A stretch of 64,000 nt of DNA from Roridomyces roridus (taxonomy: Eukaryota; Basidiomycota; Agaricomycetes; Agaricales; Mycenaceae), in assembly GCA_029378245.1 (NCBI GenBank), contig JARKIF010000017.1:248001-312000 (forward strand). The letters run 5' to 3'. The notes beneath the pieces were generated by a model. That model saw only the letters and a list, made by a program, of their open reading frames with translations. It did no database searches and was not told where the DNA came from. Numbering within the stretch: the stretch's first letter is position 1; every line of letters begins with the position of its first letter. Shown in pieces: positions 33,953-44,883 of this stretch. Both the position numbers and the translations under genes were made by a program.

Positions 33953-36900
33953 CTACAGCAGAAGGCTAAAGTCCGTCTTGGCAAATACGACGTCCAAATG
34001 CTGGCGTTCTTCGTTCTCGGCAAGACACAATGCTTTCCAGTGATAACGGCCACACGACGAATCCAAGTGCCGCACAAACGCATGATCGACCGGCGCGTTG
34101 TCCATGTCGAGGACCTGGCCATATTCCCCCAAGTGCGAGCGGTCGTCCAAGTGGTCAGGGCCAACGATAATGACTCGCTCGCCAGCGCATTTGTCAACCC
34201 GCTTGCCCTCCTTCGTCCTCAAGGGTTTAAGACAGCCGCTGGTAAACCGGACCATGCTCTGGCCCTGGATGCCATAGACGGGGATGGGATGTCCGGCCTG
34301 GTATGTCTCTTCGACCAGCAGGAAACCCTGTTTTCCCTCTTGGTCTTTCTGTTGTTTCCGGTTCTTGAAAGCCATGCGGCCCCCCTTCGCCGTCGCTGTA
34401 CCCTCGATGATGACGTCCAAACGCTTGTTGAGGAGATGATCATTGAGCAACCAGCGCCCGTCTGTCTCCCCGGGCAACTCATATGTCGACAATACATCTG
34501 GGTCAGGAGGAGGAGTCGGGATGCGTTCGGCGGGCAAGTCGGGAAGTGGTTGGGGCAACTGGTACTGTCGGGAGAGCCTGTCCTGCCTGACATACACGGC
34601 CGCAGTGAGCGGCATCCCGGTGCTGCACCCAAAGTTAGGGCCTGCCGACGGGACAAAAGGAGGCACTCACTGGTACTCGATGATGTCTTCGATTGGCACT
34701 TTTTCCGCTACCTGGTGGTCCCCATACACGATGGTGGCCAATATGCCGTACAAATCGTATCTGCAAGCCCGGAGCAGCGATTTGACACCATTAAACTGTT
34801 CTTGGCGCTGCCGACGGGCCTCCGAGTCGTGATCGCCCGTGATCACGCCTTTGCGGGTTCGCTGTGGGTGGCCCGAAGCAACAATCTTGACTTCCAGCCC
34901 TTCAAATCGCTTGCCCGTCGTCATCAGGCGATCTTTGAGGGCTTCCAGATCCCGTGTCTTTTGAAACGTGTTCTTCCAATGCTGCCCATCTACCTGGGCC
35001 TCCAATGCGGCCGCCAAACGTTGGAACAAGTCTGCATCGTGCTCCAGCGACAAGCTTGCCGCCTTCTTCAAGCAGTCTGCAGCATCATCGTACATCCCCA
35101 GTCGGCGCAAACAGTCAGCCTTTTGAAAGGCCCGAAGTTTCAGGGCTTGGGTTGCGGGCTCTTCTGCTGTGGCCTCGTCACAGACTGCTGCCGTGGAGAG
35201 TCGAGCAAATGTCGTCTTCCATGCTTGGGCAATGAGGAGCTTGAGTTGCGCGTCTGTCTCCGCGTCTTGCTCCTTCTGAGTCGGAGGGAGGAATCTGTCG
35301 CGGGTGATAGATGTCCAAGTGGAAGCGTAGATCGTTGGATGCCACCGGGCAAAATTGACATCCGACGCTCGCACCCGTCTCACCTAACAGTTACATTTAG
35401 CCCGCGTCTTTCTTCCGGGACAATGCCTACCTCTACTTGTGCATCGGAGCCGAGGATAATGACGAGTCCACCAAAAAGCGCGTCGACGTCGCGGACAATG
35501 GCCTTCTCCCCATGTAGCTCGACCTCGTCCCCGGGCAGAAAATAGCGAATGCAAGACGCAATTGGGACCTCCACCGAGCCCGTCACGGTCCCACCCTCAA
35601 GTGTTAGGTTGTGGCCTTGGATTGACGCAATATGGGAAACCACATCGAGATGCGCGCCCTCGACAACCAATACTTGATCATGCACTCGAGGGACGGGTCC
35701 TGGGTCCAGAAGATGGCGACGTAGGTCGGAGAGGAGAGGGTTTGGGGTGCCGTTGGGCCAGCCGGTCATGACACCAACGTAGAGACCGTCGCTGTTCTTG
35801 TCCAAGTGCTCGATCAATCCTGTCCATTTGCGCCCCGGCCCAGACACCGCAAAAACCCGATCGCCACCGTTGAGGGCGAAGGATGTGCATCCCCAGTGTG
35901 GCTTTTGCAGTCGCCGATGGTTGCTGCGGATGAAGGGCTCGAGCTCTTCGGCGGTTGGGTGTACGACGGGAGATGATTTGCGAGTTCTGGCTCGGTGCTC
36001 GGTGCGTATCTGCAGCAACGGCCTGTTTGCGCGGGGAGGGCGGATGCTTTTCACGAGGAATTTCTTTGCCGTGGTGTCTAATACGTAGCCAATGACACGC
36101 GGGTGTCGTTCGAGGCGCACCCATTCCCCCTCGCGCACCAAGTGCTGATTCATGTACTTGAGGTGAGTGCGGATGGACGCGTTGCCGTCAAAGTACGGGT
36201 CCTGAGATGGCAGCACCTGGAGCATGTCCTGGACCATGGCATCTTGGGCCCAAGGGCCTTCGTTGTAGCTAAATGCGTACTGCATGTTATCGAGGTGATT
36301 AACGAGATGCTGTTCTTCCCAGTATCGCCGTGAGACCTTGTCGTGCGGGGGGAGACGTGCATGAGGCACCAAAGGGTCGCGCGCTGGGATGGGAATGATG
36401 GAGGGAGGAATGACGGATGGAGAATCCGTGTCAGCCACCAGCTCTCGAGAAGACGACACCGGGCGGAAGCCTTGTTTCCGTAGCTCCTGCTCCCTCTCCT
36501 GTCGAGTCTCTCGGTCGTAGCGAGACTTTCTGCTGTGGATGGAGCGGACATGCTGCTCCTCGTCCGCGCTATCCTCCGAGATGCCAGGAGCTGCAACTGT
36601 TTGGCGCATGGGCTCGTTGGGATCAGGGTGCTCGTCGGGCTCAGGGTCGTCATTGAGAAACTCTGAAAACGTTCAGTGAGATTTTTTCCCCACAGATGAA
36701 ATCAAAACTAACCGTTGTCGAAAGCAGTCTCATCCTCGTCATCTTCCTCGCCATCGGAATCCTTGGCGGCTAGGTCGAGGTACTTGCGAGCGAGCTTGGC
36801 TTCAGTGGAATTCGGGTTCTTGGATCGTTTGGACTGGGAGGGTTTTCGAGAGTCTACGTTCTTCGAGCTTCTGGCTTTGGAGGAGCGGGATGCAGATTCG

Positions 36901-38763
36901 GTGGGTTCTATCCACATTCTTCAGTTTCAGACCTCTCAAATTTCGTGGACTCTAACCATCAGGGGAGGATGTGGAAATTTCGGGTTCTTGTTCTTCGACT
37001 ACATGATCGCGCATGTACTTAGCGTGCATGTAAAACCCCATCGAGTCCTGCTCATTATCCTCATCGTCTCTCGCAACAAATTCTATTGAAATCTATGAGC
37101 GCTCATCGGAGAAAAAAAAGCGAAAACTGACCTCGGTCTGATGTAGTTTCAATGTCGAGTGCATCTTCATCTTCATCCTCAGAAATTACAGGAGGCTGAT
37201 CCCCCGCTTGAGAATCCTCGATGTCGGAGTGTTCTGCAGCGAGATCCAAAAGATCGTCGTAGTCCTGCTCGTCTGGAAATACTGAGCTAGTTTTTTTTTT
37301 GGCGTAAGTATGTATTTACCATCGTCGGAGAAAGTGGGACGCTCGTCATCTTCCTCGACCTCGACCTCGTCTCCCGACAATGCAGCCAAGGCCGCGTCAA
37401 TCTCCGCTTGCGTAAACTAAGTGGACATAGGCAATGTTAAGAACGAGGGCAAAAAAGGGATGGTCGACGCACGTCCATATCCTCATCCGACTCTGGGTCT
37501 GTCTCCAAATCGGATGCTGTATGCTTTGGGCGCAGTCAGAACGGAAAAAATGGACCAATAAAAATGGGACGCACCCCACCAGGTCCTCCTTCGTAGTCAG
37601 GTGAAAGTATTGTGCGCATGACCCTCCTTCTTTTCCTCCGCTGTGTCCTTTCATACGCTTCGTCAACAATCTGTTGCTTTTCCGCCTGCGCTTGACGCTT
37701 CTGTTCTTTTTTCGACTTCCTGTGTGCTTCCTTTTCTCGCTTTCTCTTACGATGCGCAGAATTGAGTGCGACAAGGTCGACACGCAGGAGGGGAGGCGTC
37801 GATTGGCGCTCCGGTGTACTTGTACGGGCGCGCTTGGCAGGGGAAGGAGAAGAAGGGCTTGCACGACGTTTTGTATTAGTTGAGGTCGAGGGCTGATACA
37901 CTGTCAATTGGATTTCAGAATCAACACAGAAGTCGTACCATTTCGGGGGAAGCAGGCACAGCAAACGTAGAGTTATTCGACTCGTTCTCCAAATCAACCA
38001 TCGAACCAAGCTCAAGCATGGCGAGAGCGGCGGCAGAGTCGAGCGTGGTGTGCTGGTATTGGGAATGGAGGTGGTCGGGCTATTGAGTGTGATGACATGT
38101 AAGGAGAGAAAGAAAGACGACACGTACGACAGAGGAAGAAGGGATGTATGAATCAAAATTGAGCGCGGGGTCAAGCTCTCCGTCTGGCTATTGAGTATTC
38201 AGTAACACGAATTACAGCGAAAGACCACACATACGAGGGAGGAGGGAGGGAAGTAACGTGCAATGAGAGCGGGGTCGAGCTCTCCGTCTGGCTATTGAGT
38301 AGTCAGTAACACGAATTACAGAGAAAGACTGCACATACGAGGGAGGAGGAAGGGAAGTAACGTGCAACGAGAGCGGGGTCGAGCTCTTCGTCTGGCTATC
38401 GAATATTTCAGCGGAATGTATTCAAAAAAAGTACTTCACATACGAGGGAGCAGGAGGGGAAGTGACGTGGATCGAGAGCGGGGTCAAGCTCTTCGTCTGG
38501 CTATACAATACGCTATGAGTACTTCACATAAAGTCAATAAGGATGGGACATACCGAGGCGCTGGAATGCAATGGAGAATTGTCAAGCCTTAGGGGCGGAT
38601 AGTCCACGGCGCCCCATGAGACGTTGGGTGAGACTGGAGAACGAGACGCCGAGGGCGAGGTCGAGGTCGAAGTCCATGCTGCAGATGAGGACATCTCGTC
38701 AAACGTGCATGGATCGACGGTGGCGGTAGTGCCTGGAACTTGAGTATCGGTGGACGTGTTCAT
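33953..38763 (-). CDS. KOW-motif, Spt5-like protein carried by the KDZ element
   Basis: Fifteen exons on the minus strand: 38763-38554, 38500-38444, 38395-38339, 38291-38235, 38187-38128, 38079-37939, 37892-37575, 37523-37473, 37416-37320, 37272-37132, 37082-36957, 36907-36713, 36662-35431, 35383-34671 and 34622-33953; 4125 nt, 1374 aa, with no frame break.

Residues 1-320: Ser/Thr/Pro-rich start, tandem 19-20-aa repeats (PDEELDPAL...), then a basic NLS-like stretch (KRRASPSSPSPAKRARTS, RKRKREK). Residues ~320-520: acidic. From ~670 come several KOW-like modules typical of the Spt5 elongation factor: REGEWVRLER, HDQVLVVEGAHLDVVSHIAS, LPGDEVELHGEKAIVRDVDA, GLEVKIVASGHPQRTRKG and GERVIIVGPDHLDDRSHLGE. 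Spt5 KOWs contact RNA polymerase II and nucleic acids; Spt5-like genes are expanded in agaricomycetes. I infer a nuclear nucleic-acid-binding role in transposition or in expression of the element. Confidence 0.8.
38128..38500 (-). repeat. Tandemly amplified exon-intron unit
   Basis: Four successive exons (57, 57, 57 and 60 nt) each start with CCAGACG and encode PDEELDPALDPRHFP-type 19-20-aa repeats. They are separated by introns of 47-48 nt that are themselves similar (GTATGTG...TACTCAATAG). The repeat period is about 105 bp. Every exon is a multiple of three, so copy number can change without shifting the frame. Confidence 0.9.
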
Positions 38764-40078
38764 GAGTAAACTATGCGTCGCTCATTAGTGAATCCACGAG
38801 CGCATGAGAGCGGGATGGGCAGGGCATGGTCTCTAGCTACTTTTTCTCTTTCAAAGCGCCTTTAGCGCAAACGAACGACGGCGGGAAGGGGCTGACAACA
38901 GCGTGCATTGGAATGACTACGCTAGCTACTGACTACGAGGGCGACGATGGCGGGGCGTACTTACAGAGCGGCAGGGCGGGATGCGGACTTGGTGGTGTGA
39001 GTCAAGGGAAAAAGCTGTGCAATTAGTCAGTTGCACATACAGAAGTAAAGGTGATGGTGGACGCGATCACGGCTCGACTCGGCGAGCTGATAAGAACACA
39101 GCGCCGTGATCACGCCGTGATCGCGTCCACCATCGCTGACACAATAATGATCGCAGGCGGAGTTTGAAAGTCTTGACCACTTGGTCCTGACTCCCATGTC
39201 GGCGTTGGGAGGGGGCGCAGTGGTGGGGCGGGTGTGCATGGGACGACGGGCGGGCAATGTAACCACAGTGAATCCACGAGGATTGGCCTTGAAATGAGTG
39301 AGAAGACGGCAAGGACGACAAAGCAAGTGCTCACAAGAACGACACGACACGCTGGTGGTCGGGCGCGTAGCCAAAGGACGAGTGGGCAGGGACTCCAGGT
39401 AGACAAGCAGCAGGCAGTGGGTTTCAATGAGCGACAAGCACGCGCAGAGCAAGACACTCACTTGACAGACGAGACAACGGCAGACAGTGCAATGAGCCCC
39501 TGGAATACACGGACTGAGAAGGAGGGCAAGGACGACGACAAAGACAGACGGACAAACGTTGGCAGCGTTGCCAAAGGATATACTGGGCTTTGAATGAGCG
39601 ACAAAAACGAGCGGATAACGAAGATACACACCAAGACGACCCTCGTGTCCCACGGACTACACTGCGTAGGATGGGCCAACGAGAACGAGCGGATAACGAA
39701 GAGACTTACCAACAAGAAGACCCTCGGACTACACTGCGTACGGTGTGTACGGTGAGCTGGGTAGACATTCAAGTACGTGACATACTCTTGGAAGACAACA
39801 TGGAGGAAGAGAAGAGCGAGGAAAACCGGCCCACCGACCTTTTAAAGGGGCAACGACGAACAACGGCAACGCAGTCGTGTGCGGGTGGCGCTGCCGAAGA
39901 ACAATTGGACAAGGTTGAGCCACTGGAGGACAATAGCCTGCGCGCGCGCGCAAAAACCCAATATGGCAAGTGCTCATTATGCGTGTCTCGCTCTCGCTTA
40001 TTCTAACGCGCTTGCTCAGCTGGATAGATAATTTCTGTGTACTCTTCTTTCCAATCCACCTACTTTCCAATCTACCCC
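38764..40078. promoter_or_regulatory. Divergent promoter region between KOW and acidic-protein genes
   Basis: 1.3 kb between two divergent start codons. It has a perfect 21-bp inverted repeat (39053-39073 and 39114-39134, core GGTGGACGCGATCACGG, 40-bp loop) and diverged direct repeats around GAACGAGCGGATAACGAAGA (39606-39625 and 39681-39700), each followed by CCTCG..GGACTACACTGCGTA. A CG-alternating run (39940-39950) is near the plus-strand gene. Open frames here are low-complexity and are not called genes. Confidence 0.5.
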
Positions 40079-43000
40079 ATGCGTACACGTTCAAAGAACC
40101 GCGTCGAGGCCGAGGATGCTGCCCCCGACCCTGACCCTGTCCCCGAGCCTCAGCCCTCCAAGCCCAAGCCCAAGCCCAAGCCCAAGCCCAAACCCGTGCC
40201 CGCCAAACCCAAGACGACACCGGCTGCAAAGAAAGCAAATCCAAAAAAAGCAAAGCCGAAGAAGAAATCTGGCGGGGTGCGTACTTGGCATACTCTCGCA
40301 GCAACAGCTGCTGAATCCTCATTTAGAAGTCCAAGGTTATGACACCCCTGACCAACGACGAGGAAAATGAAGACATCATTGAGCCCATGCCCACTGCCCC
40401 GAACGTGGAGGCCACCAACGACGAGGAAGTTCCGAATCACGATGAAGAACCCATTCCTCCTCATCACGATGACTTGGTTCTTGAAGTCCAAGCGCCTGAT
40501 GATGTCAATGGCGATGTCGTTATGCAGGATGTGCCCGCGCCGCAGGTAAGATATTCATTGATTTCGACTTGGACTGGCTGGTGCTAACCCATAATACAGA
40601 TCGAAACCCCTAGCAGCCCTCGCACAACTACCCCTTCCCCTGCCGCACCCGTTGCTCATCCCCGAGACCATGCCACTGATGAGGAACTCGTCTTCCACCA
40701 GCCTGAGTTGGAGGCGCCGGTTTCGCCATCCCCTCTCGAGGATTTCATGCTCCTTGGGCGGCACTCGCGCTCGCGTACCCCACTGTTCCTCTACGACGAT
40801 GAGGATCATCTTCCTCTTCCCCAGCAATCACACGACGAAGATGTCCTGATGCGAGACGACCAGGAGGACTTCCAGCCGCTTTTCGGGGGTGAGGAGGAGG
40901 AGGAGGAGGATCACACCCCTGACGCCCTCTCCAACTCTCAGAACGACCTCAACGACGAGGAGCATCATCTTCCTCTTCCCCAGCAATCACACGACCAGGA
41001 GGACTTGCAGCCACCTTTCGGGGGTGATGAGGAGGAGGAGGATGATCACACCCCCGAAACCCTCGGCAACTTGCAGAACGAGACAAAATCTCCATCTCCA
41101 GCCGTGGCGCCCCTTCGTAAGCTTGACCTTACCACGCTTCGCTTCGGTGGTGGGAGGCGCGTCCACTTTGCTGGCGCGTCCATTTTTGCCCCTCGACCCG
41201 CCTCCACCGTGGCACCTGTCTCCGCTGAGCATGATTCGGGTGATGACGGAGGCATGGACGACTACGAGGAAGCAACAAAAGTGGAGCAGAGGGAATTTGA
41301 GAGGAAGCGTCGTGTTGACCCACACCTCACGACTCAGGAGGAAGAGGATGAGATGGACGAGGAGGAGTTTGAGCAGGAGGCCCGTCAAGATTTGGAGCTC
41401 AAGGGTACGAAAGGAAGGCAGCCGGAGACTGATGGGGCAGACGAGGAAGAGGAAGTCGCGCAGCACCAGGATGAGCCTGACGAGGATGAGCAGGATGGTG
41501 AAGTGCGTCGTCCTCACAAGTCGGGACCGGTGGACAAGGCTACACGGGCGGAGATCGAGGCCTTGAGAATCGAGGTCGCGGGTCGTGTCGACGCCATCGC
41601 AGAGCAAAGTGGCAAACCCCCGCAGACCATCTACAAGATCCTGTTTAACGCCACGGCCAAACCCCGAGCTCAGGGCGCGTGGAACGCGTGGCAACGTTGG
41701 GCTGCTGCCGAGGACGGCGGTAACATGCACTTCTGTAAGTGGCATTCGTCTCCCATGTGGCGCGCCGTGGCTAACTCGTGATAATATAGCTAGCAACGCG
41801 GAAGCTCGTGAGAAGTATGAAGACGATGTCGAAGCTGCTGGTCTGACCCGCAAGGATGCCAGCAACACCGCCCTCGTGTTTGAGAAGATGCCGTGGCTGC
41901 TCGAGTGGAACCAGGAGTTTACCGCGGCGCTCATCGACGAGCGTCAGCATAAAGTGTCTCACAAGTGCACCGTCCAATTCTTTGCGAAAGAGTTGGGCAC
42001 CCTCGTACGTGTCTCCGTGTCTTGAGTGTCACATTTATTGAGGCGCGAATTTAGAGCCAGCGGGCTTGGGACGAGGGTCGTGTCCATGTCCTGGGTCATG
42101 TCATCTCTACCAAGGGTAACAGCAGATCCTTCGGTGCAAGTCCATTGGCCGTGCTGCTAAAGGAGAAAGAACCGGCCAAGGCTGCGCGCGCGACCTCGGA
42201 TCTTGAAACAAAGCTTCGGTGCGTTGGCCTTCCCGTTTTGTTGGCTGGAATATGCGCCTGATCTGGAACCTCAGGATGTATGAGCTCGAGGCGGAAGAGA
42301 AGAGCGACATCGACGTGGCCAAGACCTACCACCGCCGCAAGCTCCAGTTCCCTAGCCTTCTCAGGCTTGAGGGTGTCACCGGTGATGCACTCCGGGATGC
42401 TGGGCGAACCTTTTTAAAGGATGGATTGGTACTCGATATGAGTGAGTTACGTTGTCATTCTGAGACCCATCTCTAACATTGCGACTGGTAGTTATGATCA
42501 AGCTGGAGCGCGGCGAGCTTTTGCCCGACCAGGTGCTCCAGCTCAGCCTGAAAATGCAGTGGAGCTCGTGGGCAGATTACGCATACACGAACCAAATCAC
42601 CATGACCAACTACGACGACCTTTTGGCGCACAAGGGCGAGCATCCGAAGAAGGGCTTCAAGCCCACCTTCTCGCCAGACGTGCTCAATCACATTCTGCCC
42701 GCGATGGAGGCGAGACATGGGATCGCAGAGGCCAGAGTGGAGAAGAAGAGGCGTCATCGACAAACGGGCGAGGACGGTTCTGATGAGGATGGGTCTGATG
42801 AGGATAGATCTGACGAGGACGGGTCTGGCGGGGAGGAGAAGCCCGATGAATCCGACTCGGATGACTCGGACGCGGAGACCGAGGACGCTTTGCAGGTTGT
42901 CTCTTGGAGCGACGGTAACGGTTTCAATACCATCTGACTGCCCCATACTGACCATCCGTCAAGCTGACAGGAATGTACCGTTGGATCGCCAAGCTCGGAT

Positions 43001-43499
43001 CCCACTCGTCACCTCCCGCAGTGGCACGGCCCTCGTCCGAGTTGGAGATTCCAAGAAGTGGCTGGATGCGAAAAAGAAGCAATTGGAGCAAGAGAAGAAG
43101 GCGGCGGACAAGGCAGCCAAGAAGGAGGGTAAAACCTCCCGTGCTAAGCGCCAGCGGTCCATGTCACCGGACACGTCTCGCAAGCGCAGCCGGTCGAAGG
43201 AGGGAGAGCAGGAGGGGGAGGAGGGGGAGGGGGAGGAGGAGGAGGAGGAGGAGGAGGAGGAGGAGGAGGAGCCGCAGAAGACGGAGTACACTTTCTGCTT
43301 CGTCTATGCGAACGGCAAGCGTAGTCGCTCGTTCAAGGGGACGCTTCACCAGGGTGATCACCCCGCTCGGGAAAGTACCATGCGCAGCGCGTTGCGGGCC
43401 TGGACAGGCGAGAAGTGGTCGAGAGTCTCGCTGGACTGTGCTCTTGGAGTGGCGCAGAAAGACTTGGAAAAATATAAAGACGCCAGGAGGGCATTGTAG
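40079..43499 (+). CDS. Large acidic/basic protein of unknown function in KDZ element
   Basis: Eight exons: 40079-40276, 40327-40545, 40600-41734, 41790-42004, 42055-42218, 42275-42441, 42492-42920 and 42964-43499; 3063 nt, 1020 aa, frame intact. Order: a Pro/Lys repeat (PKPKPKPKPK) near residue 30; an acidic region with an internal ~46-aa duplication (HLPLPQQSHD...PFGGDEEEEDDHTPETL, residues ~205-290); a helical block with helix-turn-helix spacing (RVDAIAEQSGKPPQTIYKIL) followed by WNAWQRWAA; a second globular part (EKMPWLLEWNQEF to LEWN..., residues ~520-780); then SDEDGSDED repeats, an NLS-rich segment, a run of 16 Glu, and a C-terminal globular piece (YTFCFVYANGKRSRSFKGTL).

The AWNAWQRW block recalls HMG/YABBY-like regions of other KDZ-linked proteins, but I would not name it. 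Probably a nuclear DNA-binding accessory protein (inference). Confidence 0.75.
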
Positions 43500-43855
43500 A
43501 CGGGTACTACACGACGAACTTGTACTTTCTTCCTTTACTATTGCATTACTTTCCTCTCCTCCATATTCCTTTTCGACTTGAGTCCAGTTTCTTCAGCATT
43601 CGTGCCACGCGGTCATCTGTCCCGAAATGGGAAATGCGCAATAATTCGGCGGACAATGTAAAAGGCAAGCAAATTGATGGCGCGCGTCGGGTATTGGACG
43701 AACAATTGGCCATGAAAGCAAATTGATGGCGCGCGTCGGGTAATTGGACGAACAATTGGCCATGATGGTGCACAGCGGTTAATTCAGAGGACAATGGCCC
43801 TCGAAAGGTGAGTATAAAGGTGAGGGTTCGCCCAGCTTCTGCATTAGCCCCCATA
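43500..43855 (+). promoter_or_regulatory. Upstream region of Cys-rich gene with 50-bp tandem repeat
   Basis: A ~50-bp unit (AGCAAATTGATGGCGCGCGT... ending in GGACGAACAATTGGCCATGA) stands twice in tandem at 43667-43765. It contains the GACGAACAATTGG motif also seen upstream of the transposase. TATA-like TATAAAGG lies at 43812-43819. Confidence 0.5.
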
Positions 43856-44790
43856 ATGCCTACTATGTTTGACCGACTGCCTGCACGCCACCTCTACGAC
43901 ATCGGCGCGACTCGACGATCCGACGACCCTCTCGTCCCCGGCACCGCCATTCTCCTCAAGTCCGCGGAGGTGAGGGAGCAGGTGGCCCACCACATGACCC
44001 TGGACTGCCTCGAGTGTGGCCATCCCGTTGGCACGTTCGGCTGGGGTTGTTACGAGTGGCACACGGCCGACCCGTCCAAACTACGGCCCTCGTACCGCGA
44101 GTGCAGTGGATGTTTTGTCTGGAGTTTGAGCAATCCTGGCCGCAACAGCACTGGCACCAAGCCTGAGGTGTGTGTCTATATCATTCTTACCACGGTTTCT
44201 CACTCATCTTTCCAGTGTACTTGCCCCCGTTGGGCTCTCGTCGGTCCAGAGCGTCCCACCGACTGCGCGCTGCACAACGGTGAGCCACAATCCATTCTGA
44301 CCTCCTCGTCTCATTTCTATAAATTAGTACCGCACATCGTTCAATGTGATATTGGCGTCACTGTCATTCAACGCAAGCTTGACTACGGGAACACTTTCTG
44401 GATCCTCGATCAGCGTCTCGATGCCGCATACGATGCATTCATCAAATTAGATTCTGCCGACCCGCAGTACGACGCAGCCCGCGACGCATATTACGCGATT
44501 CACGCCGAGGTTGGGCGCTTCCATAACACCCCTCATCATCTCTACACGCTGCGTACGTCTCGAACTCGCTTGTCTCATCTGTCTTTGACGCATCTTGATG
44601 TTTCCAGCCAAGGAATTCTTGAAGGCTGCCCGCGCTCCCAAGATTGACATGAGTGAGTGCCGTTCTTCAATCTGTACTTCTCGGAGTTTGATTCTTCTTT
44701 TCAGAGAAGCGCCTCTTCTTTTCTCCCAAGGAGAAACCCATCGACTACCCCGAGGATGAATACTACCATGATACTGGTTTCCAATATTGA
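43856..44790 (+). CDS. Cys-rich small protein carried by the KDZ element
   Basis: Five exons: 43856-44167, 44216-44279, 44328-44552, 44608-44652 and 44705-44790; 732 nt, 243 aa, frame intact. Cysteine pairs CLEC (residue ~50), GC-YEWH, CSGC (~80), CTCPRW (~105) and DCALHN (~120) suggest one or two zinc-binding sites in the first half; the second half is helical (LDQRLDAAYDAFIKLDSAD), with a short acidic/aromatic C-terminus (DYPEDEYYHDTGFQY). I do not recognise the family. It lies next to the right inverted repeat, so it may act in transposition or host interaction (inference). Confidence 0.72.
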
Positions 44791-44883
44791 TGTCGTCTAC
44801 GATTCTTTGTACTATTCCTTTTCCTGAAACTGTTTGACTTTTGAACTTGAATTGAATTGTGAGAGACTTTCCCAATTGGGGCA

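Noticed and set aside
33893..35545. 550-aa plus-strand open frame
   Set aside because: Antisense to the spliced KOW gene, which has clear domain motifs and consistent introns.
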